From positions 6,323,580-6,387,579 of the forward strand of contig NC_063161.1 of NCBI RefSeq assembly GCF_023159225.1: a stretch of DNA of 64,000 bases, in the 5' to 3' direction. The DNA is from Perognathus longimembris pacificus (lineage: Eukaryota > Chordata > Mammalia > Rodentia > Heteromyidae). The notes beneath the pieces were generated by a model, which was not told the DNA's origin, made no database searches, and saw only the letters and a program-made list of their open reading frames with translations. Position numbers and translations under genes: made by a program. Shown one piece after another: positions 13,081 through 25,671 of the stretch. Within the stretch, counting starts at the first letter, position 1. The number at the start of each line of letters is the position of its first letter.

Positions 13081-14605
13081 TTGATTTCTTACTTTGGCTC
13101 TATAGATTTAGCTAAGTGATGTAGCTTAATCTGGGTCCAGTGATACTTCTTGGGGTGGTGACACCCTAGGAAAGCCCTTGGTCTCCTCCTGGTCCCTCCA
13201 GTTTTGAGTCTGGACATCCCTGGAGCTAGGTAGGGCCCATACTGGCTGCATGTCCAACTTTAGAGGTCACCTTGCCCAAGGTGACTGCTGCCTTCTCCAG
13301 CAAGTCCCCTCCTCCATCCGTGGAGTGTGCGGCCCCTCCCGCCTGGGTCCTTGGCTCTAATTCACCTTCCTGTAGCCCTCCACAGCGCACACTGCTGGCT
13401 GCATGTGCCGCAAAGCTATGACACCTTATAGTTAACATTAATTGTAGCTGTGTTCATCCCTGCGCGCGTCTATTTTCCCCAGGCCCTCCCGTGTAATTTG
13501 AGTCTCAAAATAGCCCAGCTCATGATAAATTCTTAGATAAGTTTCCCAGGGGTGACTTTTTTTTTTTTTCTATAGCAATTTGTGTCACAAGAGCCTATTA
13601 TAAAACTTTGGGGGCTCTTTCACACCTCAGTTAAAAAAAATTTTTTTTTTTCCTTGCTGCTTAGTTCCAGAGAGGGTGAGAGAAAAAGGAGAAAAGGTTT
13701 CATGGCTGCCAGGTCCTAGGATGGAACCGGTGAAGCCGCCTTCTCTTCTCACCTACTCACTGCCCCAAGAAACCCACCACACCTGACGGCTCTCACCTGC
13801 CGCTGGGGGACTTATCTAAGCCTTCCATCTCTCCAGCTCAGGGCTCCTATGGAGCACTAACTTGGTCCTAAGCAACTTCTCACCCCTGCAGACCTTGTAG
13901 ACTCAGGATTCAGTTCTAGTACAGCCTTGGAGACAGCCTCCCCCTCCCCCATCTCTGAGGACAGTGAATGGCTGGGTTTTGATTCACCTTCCTGCCACTC
14001 TGTGGGTGGCTTTCATCCACCCCCTATATGTCTGGTTCCTCAGAGTTCATGCTCGGCCTGCCTGAGTTTTAGATCTGGCAGCTCCATGGGGTACCTTGCC
14101 TTCCTGTATCACCTAGACTGCTGCTCCTCCTTAGGACTCCATATGGGTGAATCAGGGTCCTGCTGATTATCTCTCCTTGGACATCCCATGGGCACCCCCA
14201 ATTAATGTCCTAAAGGAGCCCCATTATCCCCTTCTCACATCTGGAATGGCCTGGCCATCTGCCTTCTGCCATCTTGCCCAAATGGAAGACATGGGCTTCT
14301 GTGGAAGCCCCTGGCCAGAAGAGATTTCCTCTGTGTTGTCCCCATCAGTCATCCTTCTCCCTCCTCCCCCCGCATTGTTGCAGATGCTCATGGCTCTCTC
14401 TAAGTGGAGTCTCCCTATCCAGCCCCTTCTAAAGAGCAAATGTAATGAGGTCCTTTCCCCACACAAAACTCTTCCATGCTTCCCCCCAAACCCATCCAAG
14501 GCAAAGAGCAAAGCGCAAGCACCTTGAGGTTACAGGTGATCAGAATCTGCTAGGCGGCTTGCATTTTGTATCCTCCTTCCTTGGAATGGCATGGCAAATG
14601 CTTTT

Positions 14606-14715
14606 TTTTTTTTTTTTTGTCAGTCATGGGACTTGAACACTGGGCCCGGGAGCTGTCCCTGAGCTCTTCAGCTCAAGGCCAGTGCTCCACCACTTTGAGC
14701 CATAGCACCCCTTCC
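14606..14715 (-). mobile_element. Solo Geo monomer insertion
   Basis: Only the Geo half is present, poly-T on the left and no IDL or B1 part. Flanked by a 12 bp duplication GCAAATGCTTTT (14594-14605 and 14716-14727), so it inserted as this unit. Confidence 0.85.
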
Positions 14716-15512
14716 GCAAATGCTTTTATCTGTCAGCCCCCAGAAGCTCTTCTGATCTTTCAGTCCTCAGCCATGGTCACTTCTTCTGAGGTGTCCTTCC
14801 CTCACCAGAGTTGAGGTCAGGAGTCCTGCCGGAGAGTTCCAGCTGGTAAGGACCCACCACTTGTCCCAGGGTACCCATGGCAGAGGGATGGGGACTTCCT
14901 GAGTACAGCCACATGGGAAGAACAGATAAAGGGGTTCTGTGGCCCCATGTCTGTCTGTAAGGTACTAACAAGAACTTTAAAGAGAGAACTGGGGCAAAGG
15001 GCCAGAGGTTTGTAAGCAGTCTCTCTCCAATGTATTCTATTTAATAATAATAAAAATGTTAAAAATGCAGTATGGTTGGCCTCTAAGTCAGGACTGGCCA
15101 GGTGGGGCCTGTCACTGTAGAAGCCTTCTCTGCCTGGAAGGGAGATGTGATTCTGTCACAAGGATGTTTATCCATCAGCCCCGTACTTCCCAGAATCCAG
15201 GCTGAACTCATGAGAGACTCAAGAGCAAAGGGTTAAAGAGGCAAAAGTCAAGCCAAGGAGGGACAAAAGAAGTGAGTTAGGCCAGTGCCAAAGATCTTCC
15301 TTTATCTCCTGGGCCTTCAAGTCTGGGTTAAGGGTGGGGGGCCTGGTTGCCTTCCCCAACAGGTAAGTGTCAGTTCCACAAAGGTAGCACTGTTGAGTTG
15401 TCTTGGTGCTCTCAGAAGCTACACCCTAACCACAAGACTTTAACCCCAGTTCCCTTTTCCCTCATCACTACCAACTTCAAACTAACCAGGAAGTTCTTCT
15501 TAAAACAGGTTA

Positions 15513-15735
15513 GGCCAGGTGCTAGTGTCTCACACCTGTCATCCTAGCTACTCAGGAGGCTGAGATCTGAGGACCATGGTTCAAAGCCAGACCCTGCAGA
15601 CTTATTTCCAATTAACAATCCCCAAACCAGAAGTAGAACTGTGGCTCAAAGTGGTAGAGCACTAGTCCCGAGCAAAAAGAGCCCAGGGACAGGGCCTACG
15701 CCCTCAGCCCCATGACCTACAGAAAAAAAAAAAAA
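15513..15735 (+). mobile_element. B1-Geo SINE, forward
   Basis: B1 half from GGCCAGGTGCTAGTG, Geo half from AACTGTGGCTCAAAGTGG, A tail. Confidence 0.87.
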
Positions 15736-15806
15736 GAACCTGAGATACAAAAGGCAACTCAATGGAATGTGAGTCTTTTCACCATTCAAGTGCACAGAGG
15801 GACTGC

Positions 15807-15855
15807 ATGTGTGTGCGTGAATGTGTGTACATGCACATATGCACGCATGTGTGGA
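15807..15855 (+). repeat. Imperfect TG/CA tract
   Basis: GTGTGTGCGTGAATGTGTG followed by ACATGCACATATGCACGC. Confidence 0.7.
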
Positions 15856-16381
15856 GAGGAGGGTGCTGTGTGGCATGGCACACTACACTGTATGATGTAC
15901 ATTTCCGATCGTCTTCAAAGATGACATGGATTGCAACGTCCCTGTCCCCTGTGAGGCACAGGAGGAATCCCCTCTTCCAGCTGGCCCGAGGGACAGAGGG
16001 GGCAGGAAGTTTTGCACTTCTGTCTTCTCCAGGGGCTCTTAACTGAGGGACAGTTGTCAGAGTCAGCCAACAAGAGCTCCTGGGCTGCATGGCCCTAGAA
16101 AGCGCTGGCCACTGGGCAGGCAAGTGGGCATCGGCTACAACCCCTCCCTCTAGTCTTTTGTGACTTGCTCAGGCTACTTTCACTGGCTGAGTAGCAGCAG
16201 GAGGGGCTTCCTGATGATGAAGTAGATGCTCTAGGACCCCCTGAGGTCCCAAACCAGGGCTTTAGTCATTCTCTTATCACACTGCGCCTGTCTTAAGTCA
16301 CTCTTTGCCTAAGAGGGGGTAAAGAATTAGTGTCTCTTTGGTGTGGGCCAATTGCATGGCCCACCTCAGATGTGATTGTTT

Positions 16382-16587
16382 TTGTTGTTGTTGTTTTGCC
16401 AGTCCTGGGGCTTGAACTCAAGGCCTGAGCACTGCCCCTGGCTTCTTTTTGCTCAAGGCTAGCACTCTACTACTTGAGCCACAGCACCACTTCCAGATTT
16501 TTCTATATATGTGGTGCTGAGGAATTGAACCCAGGGCTTCATGTATACGAGGCGAGCACTCTACCACTAGTCACACTCCCAGCCCTC
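16382..16587 (-). mobile_element. IDL-Geo SINE, reverse
   Basis: Geo half then IDL half on the plus strand, with poly-T start. Flanked by ATGTGATTGTTT duplications (16370-16381 and 16590-16601). Confidence 0.9.
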
Positions 16588-16617
16588 AAATGTGATTGTT
16601 TTATCCTCTGGAATGTT

Positions 16618-16725
16618 ACAACCGAGACAGGCAATATCTGATAAAGGCGAGACTCAGAGAGGTTGAGCAACCCCATCAGGATCACACAGCTAAGGATTCC
16701 AACTCAGATCCACCTGCCATCAAGT
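16618..16725 (-). mobile_element. MIR fossil, reverse
   Basis: GAGACTCAGAGAGGTTGAGC and ATCACACAGCTAAGGATTCC. Confidence 0.7.
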
Positions 16726-17505
16726 CCCAGGGATCCAAGAGTCACATGGGTTACCGAGTTGAACTGCCTTATCCAAGAGGCCACATGTGGCTATTCAGAT
16801 TAAGAACAAACAAAAGGAAACCCTTCAGTTCCCAGTCCCACTAGTCACATTTGAAATGTTCAGTGGTTACAGGTGGCCAGCGCCAGTGCAGAATGTGCAC
16901 CGTTGTTCTTTTAGACAACACAGTTTTGGAAAGTCAAAAGCAGGAAGAGCTACTGGAGGCTGAGAACCTGGAAGGTTTTTTGATGTGGGCCTTGAACTAG
17001 TCTTTAAAAAAAAATATTTATATGATACATACTTTAATATTGTATTGGTCCACTCAGTATGCGTATTTTAACAAATGATAAGAATCTATATAATCCAGTT
17101 GAACACATATAAGACTAGGATACAATTATTACAATGAAAGTTGGTGTTTATAAGTTACAGATATTTACTATTTTCCAGAGTACATTTTTAATTAAAAAAT
17201 ATATTAAAAGCATTTCAAACATTGGTTCATTTTCCCAGTGCAAAAGAAGGTTGTTCAAGTCAACTTACCTTTTTTTTTCTGAAGAATTAAGGGGAAGGAA
17301 AAAGAAACCCCGGAAAACACACTCATCACATCTCTCAATACTACCTTTTGAGCTAGTCTTTAATGAGTTCAAAGACTTGGAAGGAAGTGGCGGATGTTCT
17401 AGAGAAAGCAGGGAAATTGTGCCCCAGTTCTAAACACGGATGCGTGAGTAAAGAAATACATGTAACGTTCAAGGCAAATGCTGACTGGACTAAGAGCCGT
17501 GGTGT

Positions 17506-17577
17506 GTGCAGGTACATATGTGTGTATAAGTACATCTACATGTGTACACGTGTCTGAATATGTACTCGTGTGTGTTA
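17506..17577 (+). repeat. Imperfect TG/TA tract
   Basis: Degenerate GTGTGTATAAGTAC and CATGTGTACACGTG units. Confidence 0.65.
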
Positions 17578-19259
17578 CTGGGATGGGCGAGTGACAGGAG
17601 AGTAGATGTGGCACCCACATTCATTGCTTCCTGCCAGTTCTTGCATAGGCAGGAGCCTCAGGCCTAGCTTGAACTCTGTCTGCAGTTGGAAGCCATGGAG
17701 GGCGTGAGAGCGGGGAACGGGCAGGGTCACAGTGGTGTTTGGGATGGATGCCGCTGGGGGCACTGGATGGAGCAGAGGGAGGAAGAGCCTCTCCCGCCCC
17801 CGGTGGACTCCAGCAATGCTGAGCACATCTGAAAGAAGGTGGTGCAGGGGTTGAGGTGAACAGATGTGGGAGGAAATCTTGGGGAAGGATGGAGTTTTCT
17901 TTCCCTTCCTCCAGGAGGAAGCCCCGGGCACAGGGAGCCCCAGAGCAGTGCGCCCTGGTAGCCGGTACTGGAGGCTGCCTGCTGAGAGGCCTTCACGCAC
18001 CTCTGGCCCACAGCTGCTACAGTGGACCGCCTTCCTCTGCCATGTGCTGCTGGTGGCTTAAATGTTTAAAATATTTGGGGACAAAGTGTAAACTAGCTCA
18101 GACTTCAACCAAGAGCCCTGGAGCTCCCTCAGTGCCTGCCCATCTTACCTTGGGGCCTGGAACCTGGATCTCCTAGGACAGGCCCTGGGCGCCCCACCCC
18201 TCCAGGCAGAACCAGCAGAGCTGGTGTCAGAAGGCTCCCTGGGGAGGATAGCCCTAGGTTCATCCCAGAAGCAAAGGGGACTTTGTGAAGGACCGGGTGC
18301 TTTATTTGGCCTTTTTTTTGGGGGGGGGAGGGGCAGGGGCTGGCAAAGCTGTGGATGGAGATGAGTGGAAAGGAAGGGGACCCTCCCAGGGGAGGGGAGG
18401 GGTGCATGAACACAGTCAGGCCAGGTTCAAGGGTTGAGGTTCACCCAGATAATCTGTCTCCACCTTGCCCCCTCTCCTGGAGGCAGATAGACCTCAAGCA
18501 GGGCAGGGCAGCATCCTTGCCGAGCCTGGTGCTCTCCCTTCAAGTATGTCTCTTTTGCTTGGACATCTGTTAAAGAAAAAGCTTATTCAGTGATACTTGT
18601 CAAAGTCTGGTAAGGAAGACTTTATTTTGAACGATTGTGTTAACTACACAGATCCCGGCAGCGGGGTCCTGCAAGCGACTGGGCTCAGATTCAAATGTAG
18701 CACAGGCCACTGGGGATGTAGAGCCAAGGAGCTGGGGGGAGATGAGGCAAGTGGGGGGGGAGGGAAAGGAGGGGCTCTGCCAAACCAACCTATCGGATTC
18801 TTGCTGAAGGCAGGCTAGGGTGGCCGGACATCACCTGGGGCCAGGGGAGGTAAGAGATCTGCTTGGACTTGACTTGGAGGATGATCAGACATCCGGGGTA
18901 GGTGGTTAGCGGGATTTCCTTGCCAAAATTGGATTTTACAAGGAATTGCACAGATGGGCCTAGCTAAAGATACAGATGCCTGACTCAAGTTTGGCCAAGC
19001 AAAGAATCCTTGTGACTCTCAGTGTTTGGTCGCATCACTGGTAGGGCAGGCACCACAGGGGAGAGGCAGGTGAGGCGGGGCCGAGGCACTCTCCCGAGTT
19101 GATTTATTACGACACCAGCTCTACTGTGATGGCTGCAGAGATTAGCCTGAGACCCAGAATACGAGCCAGGCCAGTGTTTTAGGAGGTAGGCCTTTCGGCA
19201 ACTTTCCCAGTCTTCACTAGGGTAAGTGGGGGCAGGGTTGTTTCTGCCCAAATGAAAAG

Positions 19260-19261
<2 letters not shown>

Positions 19262-19347
<86 letters not shown>

Positions 19348-19348
19348 A
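19262..19348 (+). repeat. TG then AG microsatellite
   Basis: Long TG run with one TA interruption, followed by an AG run. Confidence 0.95.
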
Positions 19349-21308
19349 CAAGCATATGTTGGCCAGGGAAGATAGCACTCTTGAGATGGCCAGGGAGCTA
19401 ATAATCCAGCAGAATCCTCAGAGAAGGATCCTGTTTCTTTTCTCCCATGTCCTGTTGCTTGGCTTGGGCCAGAGAAATAATGAAAAAAAAAAAAAGACTG
19501 GAAGAAAAACAGCACAGCACACCATCCCATTTGGTGGGAGCTTACCAAGTTGTCCTCTGTTTGCTCCTGTATGGCTGTCTGCTCCTTGGGACGACCCATC
19601 CTCAGTTCTCTAGATGGCCTTGGTAGCAAACGGGCTTGCAGCGTGAATGGAAAGAGCCTGTACTGGGGCCCAGGTCAGCACGACGCCCAGCTTGTGCCTT
19701 TTCCATGCCAGGCAGAAAGGGATGGGAGGATGGCGGATAGAAAGGAGAGAAGGGGCTGAGGTGAGCTCAATGATGGGGCTTTCCGTGTAGGACTGGAAGG
19801 TTCGAGAACACCCAGAGCACAATTGCAAGCTGAGGGACTGATGCCACTGGAACATACCCTGACACCCCCAAATTCTCATATCTATGCACAGGACAAAAAA
19901 ATCTGCTGCCTCCAGCCATAAGGAATCTCCACTGGGGGGTGAAGAAAGTTCCCTGATGACTTGATCATCCTTAGCCACACTCAGACTTCAGCCCATTTGC
20001 TGTGTGTGTGTTGGGGAGAGAGGTGAGACTTGGAATACTATTCAGAAAGCTGGGTCCCAGGAGGAGAGCCGAGACAGATCTTCTCCTAGAAATATAATGG
20101 GCCTGGCCTTTCTCCAGAGCCACAGGAGCCTGGGCAGCTGACAGATCAGTCATCGGGGTGCTGAGGGATGAGGAACACAGTGGGGAAGGGAGCAGCCTCC
20201 CCCCCACCCCCGAGTGTATGGCAGACAGGCAGACCACAGTGGGCAGACAGGCAGAACCACAGTCAGTGCTGGAAGACCCCATCTGCATCCTGGGAAGGAG
20301 GCTGGTGGGACAGGAGCAGGGGAGGGAAGAGCCAGCTCTGCAGAGATCCTAGCTGCAGGGTGCGGGCAGGGATCTGCTTGTGGGAACAAGGGGAGAGGGG
20401 CCTCAAGTGGGACTGGGTCTCATAATGAAGCTGGGGTGAAGCAGTAGACCCTGGAAGCTTATGCAGAAGCCCTGACTGGAAGAGCTGGGGTCACCCTAGA
20501 GAGGGCTCGGTGCTAGCTCGTGTTTTAGGAGCTCATTCTGTGATTTTTTTCCCCCATGGAGTCCAGGTTCAGGAACGGACTTAGAGAGCCCCAAGGGCTG
20601 GTGGCTTATCAATGCCAGAATTTGAATTTCTGCCAACAGAAGGGAGAATAGTCACAGCTTCTAATTGTCCTCGTGGAGAACCAAGTTTGCTGATTCCTCT
20701 CATTTTAAAAATAGACTTAATCCATTTCCTTTCTGCACCCATTCTGAGTCGTTGCTTATCTAATAGGGGTCTGAGGATGAGACCCCATTTATTTAGTATC
20801 TGCTGACTACAAGCATCAGGGTATTGAGCAAGAAAAGACTCAGCTACTCCATTTTCTTACTGATGAGGAAACTGACTCTAGAGATAGTGAGGACAGAGTC
20901 CAGGCTGCTGTTCCCTTACCACAGTGCTCCCTTTCCTCCGCACCCCCACCCATCTGGACTTGCCATGGTAACTAAGCCTCCTCTAGCGTGGGAAGCAGTT
21001 ACCTAGCAACTCCCCATAACCAGGTCAGAGCTGGGGGAGCGCGACACCGTGCGCTGCCTGCCCTGGGGAATTCAGACGTGCAGAAATGGGGTGGCCACAC
21101 ACCACCCTTCCTGGGTAGGGGAATCTTTGGCCAGGATGATCAGCATGTTGCTGGGATGGCGACAGTCTTGGGCTGGCTAGGGCCTCTATCTACACTGCAG
21201 ACAAAGGGGCTTCCTCTGTGCGGTGCCCAATCCTTTGAATAACCCGGAAGTTGTTCCTCTGGCTCGCTGGCTTCGTGTGGGTGTCCATAGAGGAAGGCTG
21301 ACAGAGGG

Positions 21309-21309
21309 G

Positions 21310-21344
<35 letters not shown>
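21309..21344 (+). repeat. TG microsatellite
   Basis: TG run with one GC step. Confidence 0.9.
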
Positions 21345-22178
21345 AGGCATTTCCACTTGCAGGAGGTGGGGGGAGGGAGTCAACAAATGTTTATGGACCA
21401 GGTTATGAGTCTTCCTCTAATGCTCCTAGTACGTTGGCCATTCTCCATCCCACCTCACCCCCACCGCCTTCCTGTAGCGTCCCTGCCCGTTAGTCTAAGC
21501 TAGTAGCTTGTTGGTGGGTTCATTTTCCTGGAGATGGTTAGGGTCGGAGGGACGGTTACTGAGGACTTCTGGGAAAGGTTTCCCACGAATTGGGAGGGAA
21601 GGGCCTCTTCTCCACCATACATTGTCCCATCTGCACTGGTGCTGGGAACTGTAAGGGAAGTTTCTGATGCCCAGAGGATGGCCTTACTGAGAGTCTGACT
21701 TCAGCGAGCCAAGAACTGCCCAGGCTCTGAACTCCTTGTTCAGCAAGATTGTGAACCCCTCATAGCTTCAGGTATTTTCGGCAGAGCCTCTGTTGTCATT
21801 TCCCACTAGCCTCAGCGGGCTGGCTCAGTAGATGCCTGGGCAAGTCTTGATATTCAAGGTAAAGGACCCAAAGGAAACAAATGTCCCTCCTGAACAAAGC
21901 AAAGTCTGACTCCCTGATCCTTTATCTCCAGCGCTGGAGCTGGAATCCACCTGCAGCTGCATGCCCAGCTTCTTGCAGGTCTGAAAACACTTTCCTTTTC
22001 CTGAAGAGCCTGGAGGCTTCCCACGCTGGGGTCTGGTGCTGGGCAGGCCCCATCTGCTCTGGAGAAACAACTTATGTATCTCAACTTTGAATTTGGTAAT
22101 ATGTTGGTAGCTAGAAGTCAGCCATCGTGGTATGTGTGTGTGTGCGCATGTGTGCATGTCTGTCTGTAGTGTGCTCAT

Positions 22179-22361
22179 ACTGGGGCTCTAGGTGTGTCCC
22201 TTAGCTTTTTTGCTCAAGGCTAGTGGCTGTGGGCTGGTTAATTGGAGATTAAGAGTCTCATGGACTTTTCCTGCCTGCCTGGGCTGGCTTTAAACTGCAA
22301 TCCTGGGATCCCAGCCTCCTGAGTAGGTAGAATTACAGGCATGAGCCACCAGTGCCCAGCT
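22179..22361 (-). mobile_element. B1-Geo SINE, reverse, degenerate
   Basis: TTTGCTCAAGGCTAGTGGC (Geo) then GAATTACAGGCATGAGCCACC (B1). Preceded by a TG-rich patch. Confidence 0.8.
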
Positions 22362-22869
22362 TAAATTTTTATTTTTTAAATAGACTTTAGTCCTTTGGAG
22401 CAGAAGATAAAGTTCCCTTATATCCCCATCTGGCTCGTGCATAGTCTCCCCCACTTGCCTACATCCTACATCCAGACAACCCCAAAAGTGTATTTGTTAC
22501 AACTGATGACTTACATTGACACGTCACAATGGCCCAAAGTCCACAGCTGACGTTAGGGTTCACTGTTGCTGTTGAATATTCCATGGGCTTTGAAAACTGC
22601 ATAATGGTATGTCTCCACTCGTGCAGGGTACTTTGGAGCTCTATACATCCTCTGTGCTTGGTCTGCCCCTCTCTCGCTTCCTCCTTTCCTACCCTTGGCA
22701 GTCTCCGGTCCTTATTTTGCCTTTACAGTTTTGCCTGTTCCAGAATGTGATGCAGTTGGAGTCATGCAGTGTGTCGCCTTTTCAGAGTGATTTTTTTAAC
22801 TCGGTGCTGTGCATTTGCAGTGTCCCCAGGTCTTCTCATGGCTAGGTGGTACATTATATACAATACCAA

Positions 22870-22956
22870 GCAAAAAATGTACACGCTGCCTGATGTATGT
22901 AACTGTAATCCTTCTGTACATCACCTCTATAATAAAATTTGAAAATAAAATACCAA
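22870..22956 (+). mobile_element. Short 5'-truncated retroposon 3' end inside the L1
   Basis: 87 bp ending AATAAAATTTGAAAATAAAA, flanked by AATACCAA (22862-22869 and 22949-22956). Contains TTCTGTACATCACCTC, shared with 45505-45760 and 58725-58795. Confidence 0.7.
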
Positions 22957-23230
22957 TATCCCATTGCCTGTATGTGCCAGAGTTAGTCATGTATCTACTG
23001 AAGAGCTTCTTGGCAACTTCCAAATTCTGGTACTATGAAGACAGCTGTTAAAACATCAGTGTGGAAGGTTGTGTGTGGATGTAATTTTGAACTCCTTTTG
23101 GGTAAGTGACAAGGAATGTGAGTGCTAGATCATATGGTAAAGGTGTATTTCATTTTATGAGACCCCCAAACCATCTGTGCTGGGTTGTTCTTATCCATAG
23201 GATGGACATTCCTGCTGTTCTCTCCCCCTT

Positions 23231-23419
23231 CTTTTTTGTCAATCCTGGGGCTTGGACTCAGGGCCTGAGCACTGTCCCTGGCTTCTTTTTACTCAAGGCT
23301 AGCACTCTACCCCTTGAGCCACAGCACCACTTCCGGGTTTTTCTGTTTATGTGGTGCCAACCCCAGGGCTTCATGTATATAAGGCGAGCACTCTACCACT
23401 AAGCCATATTCCCAGTCCC
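23231..23419 (-). mobile_element. IDL-Geo SINE, reverse, inside old L1
   Basis: Both halves recognisable with a short internal deletion in the IDL part. Directly abuts another SINE at 23420. Interrupts the antisense L1 fragment. Confidence 0.85.
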
Positions 23420-23431
23420 TCTTTCTTTTTC

Positions 23432-23654
23432 TTTTGGCTTGAACTCAATGCCTGGGCACACTGTCCCTGAGCTCTTTTGCTCAAGGCTAGTCCTCTACCA
23501 CCTTGATCCACAGCCCTACTTCTGGTTTTCTGGTGGTTTGTTGGAGATAAGGGTCTCATGGACTTTCCTGCCTACGTTGGCTTTGAACCGTGATCCTCAG
23601 ATATCAGCTTCCTGTGTAGTTTAAAAAACAGACCTGAGCCACTGGCACCTGGCT
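23432..23654 (-). mobile_element. B1-Geo SINE, reverse, inside old L1
   Basis: Geo then B1 halves, adjoining the IDL-Geo at 23231-23419. Confidence 0.83.
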
Positions 23655-23939
23655 GCTCCACATTTTTGAGTGCTTGTCCTGTGTTTTGGATTTGGGGTAT
23701 TTTTGCTAGCTTGTGTGGTGTTAACTCATTGTTTCAATTTGCAATCTCTAAACACCTGTGGTGTTAAGTATCTTTTCACATGCTTGTTTTCTATGGGTAT
23801 AGCTCCTTCAGAGAGATGTCTATTCAAGTCTTTTATCCATTTAAAAAAATAAAACCAGGTTGTTCATTTTCTTATGACAGAGTTCTAAGAATTCTCTGTA
23901 TCTTCGGGGTAGTAGTCTCATATCAGATTTGTCTTTCAG

Positions 23940-24146
23940 CTAGTCAGCCGTGGCTCACTCCTGTAATCCTAGCTACGCAGGAGGCTAGCTCTGAGGATGG
24001 CAGTTTGACACCAACCCAGTCAGAAAAGACTGTAAGATTCCATCTCCAATAAAGAGACTGGAGGCATAGCTCAAGTGGTAGAGTGCCACTTATGAGTGAA
24101 GAAAGTTGAGAGTGTAAGGCCCTGAGTTCAAGCCCCAGTACTGACC
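23940..24146 (+). mobile_element. B1-Geo SINE, forward, inside old L1
   Basis: CCTGTAATCCTAGCTACGCAG (B1) and GCATAGCTCAAGTGGTAGAG (Geo). L1 sequence resumes on the right. Confidence 0.83.
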
Positions 24147-24887
24147 TCCATGGTTAATTTTTTGCAAATATTTTCTCCCAGTCTGGGGCTTGCCTCCTCA
24201 TTCTTTTGACACCGAGGAGGAGTATTTTCACCATGGAATGTGTCCATGTGTCAACCTCAGTCTAGTGGTCAAGGCGGACCAGCAAATCACGGCATGTGTG
24301 AAGGACGGTGACCACCGCAGAGCCCGGAGACTGCTCTGGTGACTTCATGAGTCAACTGTGGCTGAACCCAAGGGGTTCTCTACAAGGGGTGCTCCTTGAG
24401 TGCCTTGAGCCCTCGAGTGCCTATCCACAGCACAAATGAATGGAGTGCCAGGACATTCCTTCTCAGCTGAGGAAGAAAGAGGGGGAAGGAAGGACGGATG
24501 GAGAAGAAGGCTCGCACCCCTGTCCCATCTGATGGAGAGAGGGCCTGGGTGACGGAAGGATAATTTGTGCTAGTGGAGGATGATGAGGAACCCTGGGCAC
24601 CAGCAGTGCCTTTCAGAGTTAGGAGCAGCCCATTCTCCAGCCCACTCTTCTCCAATCTCCTTGCTGCATGGACTTCAGGGAAAATGGAACACAACCTGAG
24701 TAGGAGACCTAAGTAGACCAGTGCCTAAACACATGGGTGAAAACAGCCTCTCTTTTGGATTCCCGGAAGTCCATAGGGGAGGATCTAAGGGCTGGAGCCA
24801 CAGATGACAACATTGCTAATACCACTTTCTTTCCATCTAACAGTAGTCAGTAAAGCCTGAGACATCTGGGCTACTGAAGGAATGGAG

Positions 24888-25080
24888 AGCCGGGCGCCAG
24901 TGACTCACACCTGTAATCTTAGCTACTTAGGAAGCTGAGATCTGAGGATTAAGGTTCAAAGCTAGCCTGGGCATGAGACACTTATCTGCAAAAAGCCTGG
25001 AGCTGTGGCTCAAGTGGTAAAGAGCCAGCCTTGGGGTGGGGGGAGGGGAAGCTCAGGCCATGAGTTCAAGCCCAATGACA
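24888..25080 (+). mobile_element. B1-Geo SINE, forward
   Basis: AGCCGGGCGCCAGTGACTCAC (B1) and GCTGTGGCTCAAGTGGTAAAG (Geo). Ends in a GACA tract (25076-25099). Confidence 0.85.
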
Positions 25081-25319
25081 GACAGACAGACAGACACACA
25101 TACAGGAATGGAAAGGTGAGATGACACATACCACTGAACCCCCAAGGGCTGTGCACAGTGCGAGGTGCTGGGCATACAGTGGCTGGCTTACAGAGCCCGG
25201 TGGATCCTTGATGCCTGGGCTTGCAGTCTAAAAGTGGGTCAGATGCACAGCCTGGCACCACTGTCTGTGTATGCATCATTAGGAAAAGCGTGGGGTTCTG
25301 GAGCTGTCTAATAGGAAGT

Positions 25320-25660
25320 TTCATTTTAGATTAGGAGTCAGAGAGGAACTGTTTGAGGAAGTGACATTTAAACACAGACCCAAACAAAAGTCACCAGGTG
25401 AGGAACAGATGATGTATGTTCTAGAGGGTTCTGCAGGTCTTTGAGACTTGGGGATGCATCCTTGGTCATCTGGAGGCTGAAGGCCAGTGGGGAAGGGGCA
25501 CAAAACAAGGGGCAGGGGACAGGCCCAAGAAGAGGGAGGGATCTAGCAAGTCTGTGAATGGAAAGAAGAGTGGTGCGGTCATATTTACTTTCACAAAGAT
25601 GACTCTGATGTCTATGTGGAGAATGAACGGGGGAAAAGAGGGAACGCAGGGAGAAGAATA
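25320..25660. mobile_element. Ancient interspersed repeat, family not assigned
   Basis: GAGGAAGTGACATTTAAACAC and AAGATGACTCTGATGTCTATG belong to a widespread old mammalian repeat. Related pieces are suspected near 31105-31330, 39590-40260 and 43060-43340. Confidence 0.5.
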
Positions 25661-25671
25661 CTGAGAAAGGT

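Larger units (their letters stand above)
22385..24255 (-). mobile_element. Old L1 3' fragment, antisense, split by four insertions
   Basis: Plus strand matches the antisense of an ancient mammalian L1 ORF2 end plus 3'UTR: TTACATTGACACGTCACAATG, TTTCAGAGTGATTTTTT, GCAAATATTTTCTCCCAGTCT, GGCTTGCCTCCTCATTC. L1 segments: about 22385-22869, 22957-23230, 23655-23939, 24147-24255. The reading frame is decayed. Confidence 0.8.

Noticed and set aside
18985..19629. 214-codon open frame on the minus strand
   Set aside because: It runs through a TG/AG microsatellite and poly-A; no homology, low complexity in the middle.
25076..25099. Short regular GACA repeat considered as a direct-repeat array
   Set aside because: Simple SINE-tail microsatellite with no spacers; not a CRISPR or other array.
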